Source: Rhyacichthys aspro (lineage: Eukaryota > Chordata > Actinopteri > Gobiiformes > Rhyacichthyidae). Taken from it: 64,000 bases of DNA. A program made the translations under genes and the position numbers. Of the stretch, positions 38,001 through 52,315 are shown in pieces (the stretch's first letter is position 1; the number at the start of each line of letters is the position of its first letter). Below the pieces are notes generated by a model. That model did not search any database and had not been told where the DNA came from. It was given only the letters and a program-made list of their open reading frames with translations. The stretch is from NCBI GenBank assembly GCA_036850595.1, contig CM072160.1, positions 14,673,906 through 14,737,905 on the forward strand, given 5' to 3'.

Positions 38001-41000
38001 AGCTAACCTCCCTCTCTGTCTTGCTCTCTCCCCTCTTTCTCCCCTTTCAGCATTCCCAGACCTCCTCCTCCATGTCTCCAGCGTTTCCAGACACTCACAC
38101 ACTGCTTTATGTGTGTTTGTGTGTGGTCAGATGAATCAAGACGTGTGCTGGAAGCAGAGACCAATGGATTCTCCAGGCAGAAATGCACATCTTATTATGT
38201 TAAAGAGCAACACTGGCTAATGTTTACTGTTAAATGTGATTTAGCTCAAGTTTTGAGTTTTGTTTTGAAAAGAAAAGGTGCTCGAAAGATTTGTGGCGTC
38301 CTGAAATATTATTTCAGCAACCTGGTAAAATTGCAGTTTGATGAGTAACGTGTTTTGCCTTGGATTAGCACCATGCTAACCTGGCTAATTGTGGCTAATT
38401 AGCAATCTGGTAATCAAAAAAGAGCAGAGCATAGCCTGAGCTACAATGTATGAATTTGTTAAATAGCTAGAAATGGAATAGCTTTAAAATACAGTATATA
38501 GCTGACATGCCTATTTATTTACCAGAATAAGCTTTAGGGTTGCTAAATAGCTGAATTATGAGCTAGCATATTTGGATGCTCTTAAGCTACTCTTCTGGAC
38601 TTAAAGTGACAGTTAAACAGAATTTACCTGATATTTTTTCTTCTAGTTGGTAAAATGGTTAAAACCCCAAATAGTATATTGTAAAAGCAATCATTTGTGG
38701 AAAAAAACAGGCTTTATGAGGCCGTTTACTCGTTATTATAAGATTGTACCTTGGCCAATCAAAGCACGCACAAACATGTCACATGCTTGAAAAAAGGAGT
38801 GCTCCCATTGGTCGCCACCGGCTTGTCATATGACCTTCCAGGAAGTGCCAATAAAGTGTATATTCACAGTGAATCAGTGCAAAAAAGAAAAGCATCAACA
38901 AAGAAAAGGGAGGCGATGTGAAACGCCAATAAATACTGTCAATTCAATCACGTAATGTTTAATGAGAAGGAGATAATTAACGTTCTGATGCTGAAGTCGC
39001 AGCTAACGGTAAGTGCTAAACTTCAGTTTGGTGAAATGTATTGCAGCCATACATAACATAGTGTTTATAACTGTCTTATTGCTCCTGTCTGCTACTCCGA
39101 ACTGGGGGTACGCTGACAATTAGCCTGTCTGCAGTAGTCACCTCTCCCAAAGAGTCCCATAGGCCCTGTTTAACAAAATAGTTTAATTTGTCATATTTTA
39201 AAATTAATTCTTAAATACAGTATTGCCAACTTTTAAATCAAAGTCATGAGAAATATATAATTGTATAACACATGCCAGATAAAAGACAGGATCAAATCTA
39301 TAAGAAAGTGAGGGACGCCTGATATCCCTTTCTCACTCTGTCCCAGAACACATCAGTAGTTGTTTCTTCACTAATTGCATACATGAACTTCAAAGAGATG
39401 GTGGTGTCTTCTGGCGTTTAAAGAGTGGTAGAACATTATGGTGTGGACCAAATGATGAGCAGTTTGAGCATGTGGCTGGTGTTTACATTGTGTGTACTGC
39501 CATGTGTAGTCCATCTGTGTCTCATTATCGCTGAGGCACCTCTCAAATCAGAACGAGACTCCCATCTGTCTGGCTGACGGTCGGACACTCCATCACTCAC
39601 CACTCTCTGATAGAAACCCAATCCGCAGACAGTCTTTTCTTAGAATTAGACTGATACTGAATAATATGATCATGTTGTGTAATATGTCATAGAGATAAAG
39701 CTCTATTTCTAATCTAAATGTATAGTAATTGTGTTTTTAAAGTGAAACAGTCTGCAGATGAGCTCAGACCTGTGCCACGTTACAGCAGCTTTCTCTCACG
39801 TCAGCTCGTAAAATGTGTTAATCTTTAAAATGACTAAAATGATGGTGTTTGGTGAGTCATTCTTTACTGGAAGCTGAGTTACACACACATATTTAAACAC
39901 AATGTGCTTTCAAGGCAACACACACACTCCTCCAGACTGCATTCTCAGGGTTTGTTGAAGGACAGAGACAAGTCCGTAAACACGAGTGAACAGTCATTCC
40001 ATAGTTGTTTGTCCAGCAGTGAGTTCATCCTGAGGACATAGGGACCCGTGCACAAACAGGAACCATATTAATCTAGCCAAGATTTTGTGATTTTAGACAC
40101 AAATGTGAATGCATGTATTTTCCAAAGAAAGCTGAGTCCCTGAGAGCCACGTTTGCATCATTGTTTTTCTCTCGCCTTCTCAAACCATATATAGCCCTCT
40201 CTGTGCCTGACCGCTACAGCTTACCAACAGTCCAATGTGTCGCTTTTGCTGCCAAAATATCCCAACAGCATATTAAACTTGCACTGCCCATAGACGACAT
40301 ACCCACATGCAATTAAAACATGCACATCAACCTCGTACTCACTCCATTAAAATGCAAACTTTAAAAACACCAGCCAGCTATAGGCTGCTGGCAACATACA
40401 AGTGGAACTATAGAACAAAAGCCACATTTCCATAAATAGATTTAATTCACATTTTGAAATATTGCATTAGAAATTATTTTGAAAACATGTTCATAAATCT
40501 CCCATTATTTGGCAATAACATATTCTCTTGCTTGAGGTGTTTTTTTGGTCTTTTTTTTTTTTTTTCTTGGAAAAGAGAGAATAAAGTTCATTAAAACTAG
40601 TGAAGTTTTTAATGATCCTCTGACATCACAACAAGTTTGTTTGCTTCTTGACACTGAATGGAAATGTGACTAATTTGCCACAATTTAAAAATTCTTGTCA
40701 AATTTGCCTTTAACGTGACTTATTGCAAAATATATAGGTTTTGTCGTCTTTGAACAAAATACCGTAACATCTTTGGCCCAAAGGGAAAAATTTACTAGCG
40801 CAGTTTCGGGGTTTGATGAGTAATAAAATCACAACACAATACAGGTTTCAAATCCTGTTTTTTTTTTTTTCTTGTTTGTTTTTTTGGGGGTTTTTTTTTT
40901 TGTGAGAAACAAACGCATATAAAACTAAATTGTACATGCCCTTCACTTTTGACTAACCCTGTCATCTTTGTTATTAAAGTAATCATAATGTTTTGTTAAA

Positions 41001-44000
41001 ACGTCCTTGAAGAGTGGTTGTTATGGCAGACAGTTACTATCTATCTACTATCTTACAGATTCATTTTTAAGGTCAGGAAGTCTTTGGAGACTCAGATAAA
41101 GTTATATTGTAGCAGTGTGGCAACCAGATAAATTTAACATCCAACATTCTATCAAATTTATCATTATTAATTAGTAGTAATATAAACGGTGCTCTATTTG
41201 ATTCTAACATGAAGGCACATTTTTCACACAGCACATTTTTAAATGCACTTATGTCTACATATATGTGACATGAGATGACCAGCCTTATCACTTATCAAAG
41301 TGTGAGTAGTTTAAATGACTCGACAGAATTAACTATGCTTCAAATTCTGCGTATTTACCATGACACCCACTCAGTAGCTTCTCCGTGACCCTGAATGAAT
41401 TCTTATTCATTATTACCTTCTCATTCATACAGTGATTTTTATAACAAAGCCTCTCAGCAGTGTTCTGTCAGTGTGAAACTGAACCAAGATGAAGGTACAT
41501 TATCATCAACTCACATTAAGTCCACATCAAGGACAAATTATATGAATGTACTGTATGAATATGAAGTGACAGTTATTATCTCTAATGATTCACCAGACTG
41601 TCTTGAGTTTGCAGGAAGCATAGCATTATTCACTCCATTAGGAAGTCCCATTAAATTTATGATAATAATTTGCTGATGTTGAACTGTTTTTGAACTGCAT
41701 GAATGAAGAGTAGGTTTCATTTTTGCAACAATGGTGGTTTCAAGTGTTTTGGGGAAAAAAAATAGGAATTCACGTGGTTTTATCAATACATACTTTATTT
41801 TGAAAATCCATAAACTGTTCATGAATATGATATGTACAGATGTTGTGATATGATCTAACGTTTCATTAGTGATAACTTATTCCAAATCTGTACATTCTAG
41901 TCTAGCATATTATTCACTATTTAAAAGACATGAAGAGTTAAGTGTGCACTTGGCCTTTTATTAAACTTTTAAATAAGAATTACCTCTAACTGTTAGTGTT
42001 ATGTGCCATTAGATTACAATATTAACAATCCTGTGTGAAAGGTCAGATCAGGTTTTGAACATTATTGTTTGTAGACATCATGTCTTCTTCATTAGAGTAA
42101 GTATTAAATGAACCTTAGGTGATAATATTAACTAGAGCAAGTTCTTTATGTTTTCAAACTCTCCAAATGTGAACAAAAGCTTGTTTTGACATTTGTAAAT
42201 AAAGTGTGGACACAACTGGTATACACTTAAATTGCCCTTACTGTGTATGACAAGTGGGTATATGTGTGTGTGTGTGTGATCTTGTCTTTGTTATATACCT
42301 GGACATGGTACCTGGTTGTGTATTTTATCCAATAGTGTGAGGTCTTTTGAAGCATGGGAACATGTTTTGCACAACCTTTTAAACATTTTTTGTTTGTTTT
42401 GTTTTTTTATTGCTTCAGTTAGGCATTAAATTTAAACTATTGGACAGAAATTTGGGAATGCAATATGTCTGTATGTCCTCACAGAGACATAAACTGTCCA
42501 GTGTGTTGCCTCACATGCCACGAGGCCAAAGTGAGAGAAGATGACACAGAAAGAAATAGTGACACACGAGGAACAGGGCATGATGTGACACAATGAAAAT
42601 CACAGCTTAGATCACGCTATGATCCAAACGATGAGGCTATGTTACTAATTTGTTGCACTGGGCCAAAATTAGGCAGTGATAAACTGAGTGCCCCTGAGAA
42701 GTGATGATTTTACCGTTATACTGCCATCTTGGGATCAGTGTGTGGAAGATGGCAGGACATTGTAAATATGTTATGAATTTATTTGAAGGCAAACAAAAAA
42801 ACAAACAAAAAACAATAGAACAGAGCATGTTGTGTGATTCATTATTGCAAATGTTATCAATGTTTAACCAAAGACAAACTTGTAAAACAGACACTGAAAT
42901 AATACTGTACAAACAAAACATTTAATCAATATGTAACAGATCACAAAATCTCAAATCACAGTCAATAAAATATGTTTGAGTTTAATTGTTGAAAATGAAA
43001 ATCGCTCAAAAAAAAAAGTGTTAACAGATAAAAGTTGAAGTAAATGGAGACGCTGGTTTCAATCGAGCGATTTCCACTTCTGCTTTGACACATATTCAAT
43101 ACAGCTCATTGACTAATGAATCTGTTGTATAATAAAATGAATCTGACTGTCTTTTGTTAGTTGTGAAGCCTCTAAGCTAATGATAGCTCATGTCACTCAT
43201 TACCCCCCTTCACTGATGACTAATGATCCACATTTTTCATCCTCCCTACTTTGTGCAGTGCCTTTGGGATCTGTTTTTGAAGGCTAAACTTTAATCCAAC
43301 TACGCAGATCCAATCAGCTGTGACTGCTCCAGTAGCCCACGGGGATTCACTCCTTCGGGACAGTAGGGCAAAAAAAAAAAAAGGACCGGAAGCTCCAACT
43401 GGGAAAACGAGACAAGTGTTACAGTTCGTTACTCTGCGGAGGAGTGACAGAGCGGTGACGCAGTTCACACGCAGAAACTGTATGGAAGAACATCCATTTT
43501 GACTGGAGCAAGTTTGAAATACATAATGCAAGGATGTATGTGATCCTGTGTAGCATTGAAGAGTGGCTTAATTAATGCATCTGAATGCACAGAGCTGTAC
43601 ATGAAGTTCTACACACTTTGACAGTTTATAGAAGTCTTTAACTCTAGAGTTAAAAGCCTAAGGACCTTTTTTTTACATAACATGTGCCGCATATGCATTT
43701 TTGCATTTTAACTTTAAGAGACCACAAAACATTTTCATTGAACAGGAGCAGAGCTGCCACTACAAATTCTGAAAACTAGAAGATTTGGGCAAATGACTAG
43801 CTACCCACTGATTATGTGTGTGCTTTCAGTGAGTGGGTATAGATCAGCTGCTATGATTTATAACCTAACGCCTACAACATGAAAATGTTTGAACATTTAA
43901 ATAACATTACAACAAATAAGACATGAAAGACAAAGATTGTACCTGTCATTTACCTGAATTTAACAGTCATCTATGACTGTTAAATTCAGATCTTGCTCAA

Positions 44001-45428
44001 GCCCCAAAACCTACATTAAGGTAAAATGCATGTCAACATGCAACTAACAGCCACATACGGCTGGAGAGCTATGCAAACACATGTGAAGGCTGTAGTTTTT
44101 CAGTAATCTTGCTCCATCTGTACACTTGAACAGATCTTTAGTCCACCAGTAGAATATTTATCATGCATGTGAGCACTATTTTTATAGTGGCCTCTGAAAA
44201 ATTCAATTCAGTCATTTTAACTTGTGTTCATATAATTAAATAGAAAATGTGGCAGCTTTTGTTGATGCACTGGGCATGTAACTTTTTGATGAAGTTCCTT
44301 TAAATGGTGCAAAATGGTGCTTAACTTTGAACCTGGTATATCATTTTACTCTGAGTTCCACTTAAGTCACTCACTTAAGCACCAATCTAAGTTCAAATTA
44401 AACCATATTGGTGCAACCCAGCCTTTTGCTCACGATGAACTGATTCCCACAATGAGGACCAACAGTAAGTGATTCTCTGTGTGAACCGTTGTGCTTGTTA
44501 AAGTCACTGCTCATTCCCTCCACTGGTGCTGCTTTTTTAAAAGTAGACTTTAAAGTTTCCTCTGGGCTTTTTACAAGTGTTAAATGTCTTCACAGAATAA
44601 GACATGAATGTCAGATGAAGTGTTTGAAAAGAACTAGCAGCACTTCACACTTTTGTGCAAGAGTACAACATAAAGTGAAATGGGCCCTAAAAAATTTTTT
44701 GAAAAAAAGGTGCCACCAAACCTTTCATCACAGCATCTACCATGAGTCTACTATTACATCTCTGTATATCCCAACTTAAGAACCCTTTGTGACTTGTGAC
44801 CCCTCTGACAGATTAAGCTATGATCTTTCCTAATCCTTGTAGTTCTGATGGTGACCTACACCAAAGCCTTTACATAACACCGGCCAGGGTTGCATAATAA
44901 TCTGACCATTAGCGAGCATATAGTGCTGCACTGTTTAGGCCAAATCTACAAATGATGAATGTTGCTCTAGGACTCATGAAACAATGTTAATAATCTGCAC
45001 ACAAGGGGCTCAAATTAATGTTAATATGACCCATTCTTGTCATGGCGCATTAGGGGCAAATGTGAAGTTCATGGAGAGTGTACAAGACAGCATGTGGTCT
45101 CTTGGTTCTTACCAAGAGCAGAGATGAATCCAGAGAGCAATGGCACTTCACTTCTGTAGAATTATTAAAACTGAATTTGATTGGTAGCATTTTAGTCTTT
45201 AACATGTTTTTTTTTCCAGGTGAAACTGCTTCTAACAGCTTAACGCAGTTGTTTCAGTTCATGGCTAAAGTTGTAGAATTAAACCCCATGCAAATTTCTC
45301 AAACAGAAACATCATTATGAACGTCCTCAGTTCTCTAAATGTAAGGCTGTTTCATATCAAATTCAATGAAAAATTTGTTCAGAATGTATATGATAGTTCA
45401 TTATCCATGATCAGTTCGTCCCATCTCG
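38001..45428. other. Intergenic DNA between HHIPL1 and C14orf132
   Basis: No gene supported. It includes a 36-bp palindrome at 43954-43989, poly-T/A runs near 40,550 and 40,860, and a GT repeat near 42,262. The part next to 45,428 is presumably C14orf132 3' UTR. Confidence 0.5.
43954..43989. repeat. Perfect 17-bp inverted repeat with 2-bp spacer
   Basis: CTGAATTTAACAGTCAT, CT, ATGACTGTTAAATTCAG: the arms are exact reverse complements. No flanking duplication or known element was recognised. Confidence 0.9.
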
Positions 45429-45647
45429 TCAGAAGGCACAGGCACAGACCACTGCCACCACCACAATGTTTCCAATAGTGGCCAGCACAGCGATCCACAG
45501 CCAAATAGTGTCACTGGACACCTTCCCATCATCCTCTGCTTCTGACGGCCGAGAGCAGCCAGTATTGAGGTTGGAGGTGGACGTCTGCAAGGACGTGTTG
45601 CCATTGTACGGAGAATCCATGAAGGCTCCGCTCACAGCTGGGAAGTG
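45429..45647 (-). CDS. c14orf132: C14orf132 orthologue, main coding exon (72 codons plus stop)
   Basis: The exon begins after a TTTTGCAG acceptor at 45647/45648 and encodes HFPAVSGAFMDSPYN, a polar Ser/Thr/Asn-rich middle, then one C-terminal transmembrane helix, TIWLWIAVLATIGNIVVVAV, ending CACAF. Human C14orf132 (83 aa, recalled) has GAFMDSP near the N terminus and LLWIAIIATLGNIVVV at its C-terminal helix. Joined to 55188-55217, the protein is 81 or 82 aa. It is a small single-pass membrane protein with no established biochemical role known to me. In human it is also the neighbour of TUNAR, which agrees with the TUNAR copies found here. Confidence 0.88.
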   Translation of the reverse strand, partial: HFPAVSGAFMDSPYNGNTSLQTSTSNLNTGCSRPSEAEDDGKVSSDTIWLWIAVLATIGNIVVVAVVCACAF

Positions 45648-48600
45648 CTGCAAAAGACAAGAATGAAGGTAAAGATTAACACCAGAAAACTCTACATGTT
45701 CTCAAAATCATGATTAAAATGTGTAGCTTCAAAGTTGTTTTAGTGTTTCCCCGGCATAAAAAAGAGGAATAATCCACCCAGCTGGCCATGCTATCTTCAT
45801 ATCATATATTATTTAACTAGTACACTTTTTCACACACCTTCTATTAACCACAACCATAATAGTAATAGGCATAACAGTCCTAGAGCAGAAGTTCAGCTCT
45901 AGTCAGAGAGCTTTACTGGGTACAAATTATGAAAAAAAAAGTTACAGTTTGCTTCATTTGTTTTATTCAATGTGTATAGTTCTTTTTATGCTGCTGCTGG
46001 GTCATTTCTGCAGTAAAAATTCGAAGGAAAAAAAAAACACTCAACAAAATAAGCCACAACACATTTTTATTTTGTGTGTTGTGGGGACCCATCTGGGCCA
46101 CCGTAGTGTATGTACCAAGCACCAAGACTGTGTTCAGTAAACAATTTTCATGGTTGGAAACTATTTGGTACCTTAACCTTTCCCAGTTCAGAGTCCAAAA
46201 CTATCAGATTATGTGCTTCACCACTGATGATGCAAATTCAGATATTCCTTTGGGTGTTGAAAGAGATACTACAATGAAGCCTGAGTGAACAATAACGCAC
46301 ACTGTCGGGGGGTTCACTCTACAGCTGTGGAGTGATATCTGGACAGGACAGCGGCCACATACAGTGAGGACGAATCAGCATCACTGGGGGGTTTATTCCC
46401 ATCAGCGTTCCAACACACGCCGGACAAACAACACAAAGAGACGTCGCACTTGGCACATGTAGAGCCGCGGAGCAACAGAAACCTAGCGAGGCAGATAATT
46501 ACTCCCAAACTTTGTCTCAGTTGGATCAGTGAGTCTCTGAGGGGGTTCAGTGAGTGACAGATACAATCAACGTCTAACTTTGGTCTCGCACTTATGCAGA
46601 TTGTTTCAATATGCTACGAACCATGTCTATCTTACTTTAAGAACCGCACCTGCAGGCTTTTATTTTGAAGGGTTACAAAAGCTTACGGTACCTGTGAAGT
46701 CCAGGTGTGTCTGTAAACATTATCTACTGTAGACATTTTGCTTAAAGAAAAAAGATGTTCACATTGACTTACAGCAATTGGAGTGCTATGGATTATTATA
46801 GTCATTACACAATATATAAATCCAACGAGTGTGAGCAATATGATCTCCATTTATTTACATACAGCAGCAATATTGGTGTCACCAATTCTGCGTCTCCTTT
46901 TCTGAACCAGTCAAAAGAGTTGCCAGGGTTAAAATCTGCTTGCATAATGTATGAAAACACTTCAACAGCTCCCACATCACTCATTAAATATGTATATTCA
47001 TTTTGAGTTCCCTTCGAGAGTTTTTAGGACTGAAGATCTTTTGGAGTATCTGACAGAATAAACATCGTCCTAATGAAAAGGTCTGCCTCTGAGCCCTGTC
47101 CTTGTGCGACATGACACAACCAAAAAGGGCAGCCACGCAGACCCGAATGTGCACGTGACCTATGAATTCTCACACCTGAGGGCAAAACAACGTTGGTAAA
47201 ACTTACTGCGTCATCAAAACGACATCATTTCCAGTTTTATAATTGGGATCCATAAGCTGCGATGACATCAACCTCACCAGATTGTGTCATCGGTGCTGTT
47301 TTTTTTAAATCACATATTTCTTACTTGCGACAGATGTGTCCACTATTATCCCTATGACCGCACCATATGTATGAACACCTGACACATTTTCTTTAATTCT
47401 CCATTCACATCTGACACCAGGGTTTTGTGCCAAAGTGGGAGAAAGGTGACCTTAAATTGCATAAATGTTGAATCCATTAAATTTCGAAAAACGCACAGAT
47501 TTCCTCTTTAAATTTCACTTATTACAAGAAAATGACCTTCTTACCCGCTATAGTCACACATTCATGCTACAGTATATTCACTTTATCAGTGTGTAAGTGT
47601 TGAGTACTCATTGTTTCTTTTTATCATACATGATTGTCTTTACTACAAATGCTTTTTTAAACCAGGCAGGTAGAGTTACATGAAATCTGATACCAGCTAC
47701 AGAAGTGGGTCTGCTGAGTCAATTTAGGACACAGGGCAATGGCAACTTGTAGAGGTGCAACCCCAAAATAACAAGTTCTAAAGCTGATATTAAAATCTAC
47801 CTACATAAACATTAACACATAACAAATCTATAAAAAATATCTCCCTGCTTCATAAATTGATGTGCATTAACTTTTATTTTTGTACTTGGGAAAAACAAAT
47901 AGAGAGTTTTAAACCTCATAGCTGGCTACGGCCACAGTCACAGATAAAATAAACTATAAAATACAAAGGCAACAAGAGCCGTCATCTCAGGTCATCAAAA
48001 GTCCTGATTTTTTCAAAGTATTGTTCTTTCTCATAGTCAAAAAACGATAAAGGAGACACAGACAAGCAAAAGTGTACCTACTGCTGGCAGGATGTGCAGA
48101 AAGGATGAGTCCGCCTGTGTCCCGTCCCACAATCAGAGTCCGACTGAGAACATGCCGTGTGTGAGAGTCAGTGTGTAGTGCGAGAGAGACGGAGTGAGGG
48201 AGAGTGTGTGGGGGCAGATTTAGAAATCCTGCTGTCTGTCTGTCTGTCTGTATGTGGCTGACACAAATAGAACACAGGGCAGACGTGTGCGACGTTGTGC
48301 GCGGTGAAGTCAAGTGTATCTGGAGACAAAAGGGGGGAGGCAGGGTCGGGACATGGAGCTCGCTTTCATCTTTGAAACACCTGAGCTTCATGTTTGAACT
48401 TTGTCACACTGCGCTGCACATTCATCGAAAGAATAACGTTATTTCAGCCTTAGAGAATGCGTATTTGCTGCTCAGGTTTTGAACATTCAGTTCTTCTAAA
48501 CAGATATATTTTTGTGAGGTGTTGTCTGGGATTCAACAAACTGCCTAAACTGAGTGAAAACTGTGGCGTGATGATGTTTGATTTGAGCTTAAAGCACTAT

Positions 48601-49308
48601 GAGAGCAGAGTGTTTGAGTCAATTCTGATTCACAAAGCTGTCAGAGCTGTGTTTTGTGTCTAGAGGTAACATCAAGCAACGCAATGAGCACACATTAATC
48701 AACAACATGAATCAGAGTGCCATGTCTCAACACATAGATCCTGTAAGTTACATATATATTCCATAAGGTTAAGGTATACTTAGTGTCACATGCATCACAT
48801 CAGTCACAATAACACACAACAAGAGAAGAAGAAGAACGAGAATCTATTAAGAATGAATAACAATAAATATATACAGTACTCTGGAAATGTTTCAGGCATG
48901 TGTCGATATTAAAAGTAAACTATAGATTATGTGTTTTGTTGGGGTTTTTTTGTTTTTGTTTTAAATGCAAAGTAAAAAAACAAACAAAAAAAAAACAAGA
49001 CAATTCTAAATCAAATCAATATTTGGTGTGACTCTGTCTCAATACAGCAACAGTTCTGTCTCAGTTTTTGAAGGATCTGGGCAGGTTCTGATCAAACATT
49101 TGGAGAATCTCAGACAAAACCAAGCCAAACTGGACTAAACTAGACCATAAAATTTCAAAAGGAACTAAGGTTAAACCAGACCAGTTAATCCCATCAAGAA
49201 CCAGGCCAGACCAGTTACACCATCACGTCAGGAAGATTGCTTGTTCTGGGATCACTCTAAAAATGGAAAGGTTTTTGTCCCTTCACTCACTTTTCCATTT
49301 TGTGAATT

Positions 49309-49335
49309 GAAATAAATAAATAAATAAATAAATAC
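49309..49335. repeat. (AAAT)n microsatellite
   Basis: About six tandem AAAT units. Confidence 0.85.
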
Positions 49336-50159
49336 ATTTAGTATATCATCAACAGCATTCTCACTTTACCACCTATCTTCACACCTGACTAAAACTTTCA
49401 CACACACAAGTACAATTACTTACTAACCTTTGAAGATCAGTTTGTAATTACACTGCGTCTGTTTGTGTTAAAATGTGTTTACACTTTAATAATAATAATA
49501 TTTGTGGTTATTGGCCTGTACAGAGAGTGAAGTGGGTTTGGGGTTGTGAATAATGTCGCAGATAATGCCAAGGACTGCATTTGTTTTTCAGCATTTGAGA
49601 CGAACTTTGTTACAACTTTTGCTTCGTAAGCTAAACTGCTCATTTTCAAGGGATACTTTGCACCATAGAAGAATCCCTCTGTGTTGAGCAATGATACAAA
49701 AACAAAGATACAAGAATATGAGTATTAGGTGGCATGGACATTTTGCCCATTTCCTGATTTGTGCATGTACTGTTCCAGGAATAGTTATGGCTTCAGTGAC
49801 AAATATAGCCTTTTCTCTGCCACGTCACTCGTTCATATCTTTGAAAGGGTCTGATTAATGCCAGATGAGTTCAAGTAACTTTTGTGTAAAATAAAAAGGC
49901 ATATGTGTATTTCTCCTGTGCACATATGTGAGGCCCGTCCCATGGGATCTCAAGATGGGAGGCATGTGTGTGTCACCCTCATCCTGTTGTCTTCAGGCTT
50001 GCATCTGGATGTATTTGTCTGTGGCAGAGACACAGGTGCATGCAGCTCTTGTGTATTGTGATGTTTTTGGTCATATGTGTCTTTCTTCCTGCCACATATG
50101 ACATTATGTAATGCTCTTCTAAACAGAGGCTTACATATGCAGGATGTTTTTCAATCAGG

Positions 50160-50520
50160 CCAAGTGCACACACCACAATGAAGCCACAGCGGCACACTCG
50201 AGGCTCGGGGTTATTTCAAACGAGGACGGTTCGAACAGGAAAACGCAGATTTGAGGCAAAGAAGAAATAACTGTCTCATAATTAGTCAAGAATGGGGGGA
50301 ATGTATGAAACATCCATCTCACAAGCTATTTGTTTCACATGCTATTAGAGCGGCTCTTGACATCACGTTGGCTCCGGGGCAATGGGAATATTTCAGCCCT
50401 CGTGCACTCTGTCTAAGAAGAGGATTAGATTTGCATTTAAATTTAAAGTATGAGCTCACGGTATATTTATTTGCAAAGTCTACAATTTGGGTCTCCATCT
50501 GTGAGGACTAGCATGAAAGA
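50160..50520. promoter_or_regulatory. Candidate conserved non-coding element in C14orf132 intron
   Basis: Compared with its surroundings this stretch is complex, non-repetitive and rich in factor-like sites: an octamer ATTTGCAT at about 50,430, ATAATTAG near 50,280 and TGACATCAC near 50,360. No long frame runs through it. Conservation cannot be tested from one sequence. Confidence 0.3.
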
Positions 50521-52315
50521 AATGTGAGAGAAGAAAGGGGTGAATGAACAGCCCTACAGCATCCAGCTGTTCTGCTTTTTTCCTGAAACATCTGTCGCAG
50601 GATGAGACCGAATTAACGCAGAGCAAAGAAAAGGTAAAGGAAGGGAAAGAGGGAACGGTGCCTCCTGAAAATGGCATGTAGGCAATGTCATCGTGAAGCT
50701 TTGGATCTTGAGCAGCCATCAGTGACGTACTTGGCAAGCATCTGGGCACATACAAACAATCAGAGAGATAAAGCATTGTTTAAAGCCTGCCCCAATGTGT
50801 AATTGCTGTGAAGGGAGAGATTCGAGACCCATTTTATTTTGCGAAGTTAATGGGCAAGGGTGGCCAGGCTAAAAAGGCTAAAATGAATTCCGTTTGTTTA
50901 CAGATTTCTTTATGATGTGTTTTTTTTTTTTCCATCTAATTAGCCCTAATGATGAAACATGTTTTATTTTGATGCTGCACATATTGTTCCCAAAAACCTT
51001 AGTCAAACCAAATTCAGGATTTTTGTTTTGTTGTTGTTTTTTTGTTTGTTACTGACAAAATAAGAGGTCACTCACTCATTACTTTTTTTTTTCCCCCTGA
51101 TATTTAGTTTCATTTATTTATATTTAGTTCAAGAGATAAAGTCTGTGCCAGTTTATACAACATTTTCTCTGGTAGAAAAGCTCTGTCTTGCTTTTGAATT
51201 AAAGCACATCCAACAGACTCATTAGTTCCATGCCCAAGATGGAGACTATAAGAGATAAGGTAAGTGGAAGCCCTTCAATTTTTAATCCGTGATTTGGCAC
51301 TGTGATGTCAAAAGAGAGCGCTCTGGAGGGAACATGCCGCCACTGAATTCATGGAGTGGAGGTAACAGAGTAAATGGGGGTGTTCCCAAAGTGAGGCAGC
51401 TCCAGTCTGTTCTCCATGGCTGGTTGATCTTTAACTTAGTTTTGCTGGAGGCCAACAGACAGCCAAGCAACGAACAGCTTTCACTGAGTGACCTCATCCG
51501 GCGTCAGCCTGAACGCCTCATGGTGCACTCTCAAAGTAACACATATCCAAGAAGGAGCTCATATACAGTCTATTTGTATGCATGGTTATAACTGTATATT
51601 GTTGATACAGTTCGAACATGTGACATTGCACTTTCTACATGTTACATAAAAGCTGATGTATGGGTTTAAGGTGCGTGTATCCCAGAATATGTTGTGTGAA
51701 AGAGATTAGACTAATCCTCTGGGTAACGAATCATAACACAGCAGTAAAATGAATAAGTAAATGTGGTAGAGGTATATTCTGGTATGTGCAAACCCACTAA
51801 ATTCAATTCTAAGTATTTGATTGTTTTGTAATGCACAGGAATATTACGTCACAGTCAAAACAGGAAGTGTTAAAGGTCGGTTAGTTCCCTAATGAGCGTT
51901 TTGGGTCGTCATAAGCCATCCATCCGTGAATTAAGCATCACTGGGCTTCTGTACATTATGCGTGCAACAGATGACTCATCTCCCTGTTTGCTTTAGTCAT
52001 AACCTCAGCTTATCACAATAGGTTATCTCAACTCTGCATGCGGAGGCCACGAAGTAACATGCAAACGTAATTTACATTTTATTACATTATCGCTGGTTAA
52101 AGAGCGTGAAGGGTTCCTGTAAACAGCTCGCTTCGATGAGTGAGATGAAGCTGACAGTCTCACGGGAGCTGGAATAATCAATTAGACAAAAATACTGACA
52201 AACTTGTCCACACACTGCTTGATGACACTACCTGTTGTTGACCAATGGTTAATTGTAGGCTACGAACTCGGCCTCTTATGGAGACGTGTGACATGCATCT
52301 GACTGTGAACATATA

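Noticed and set aside
43220..43531. 103-codon minus-strand frame
   Set aside because: No homology recognised, contains poly-Phe from a poly-A run, and has no splice context.
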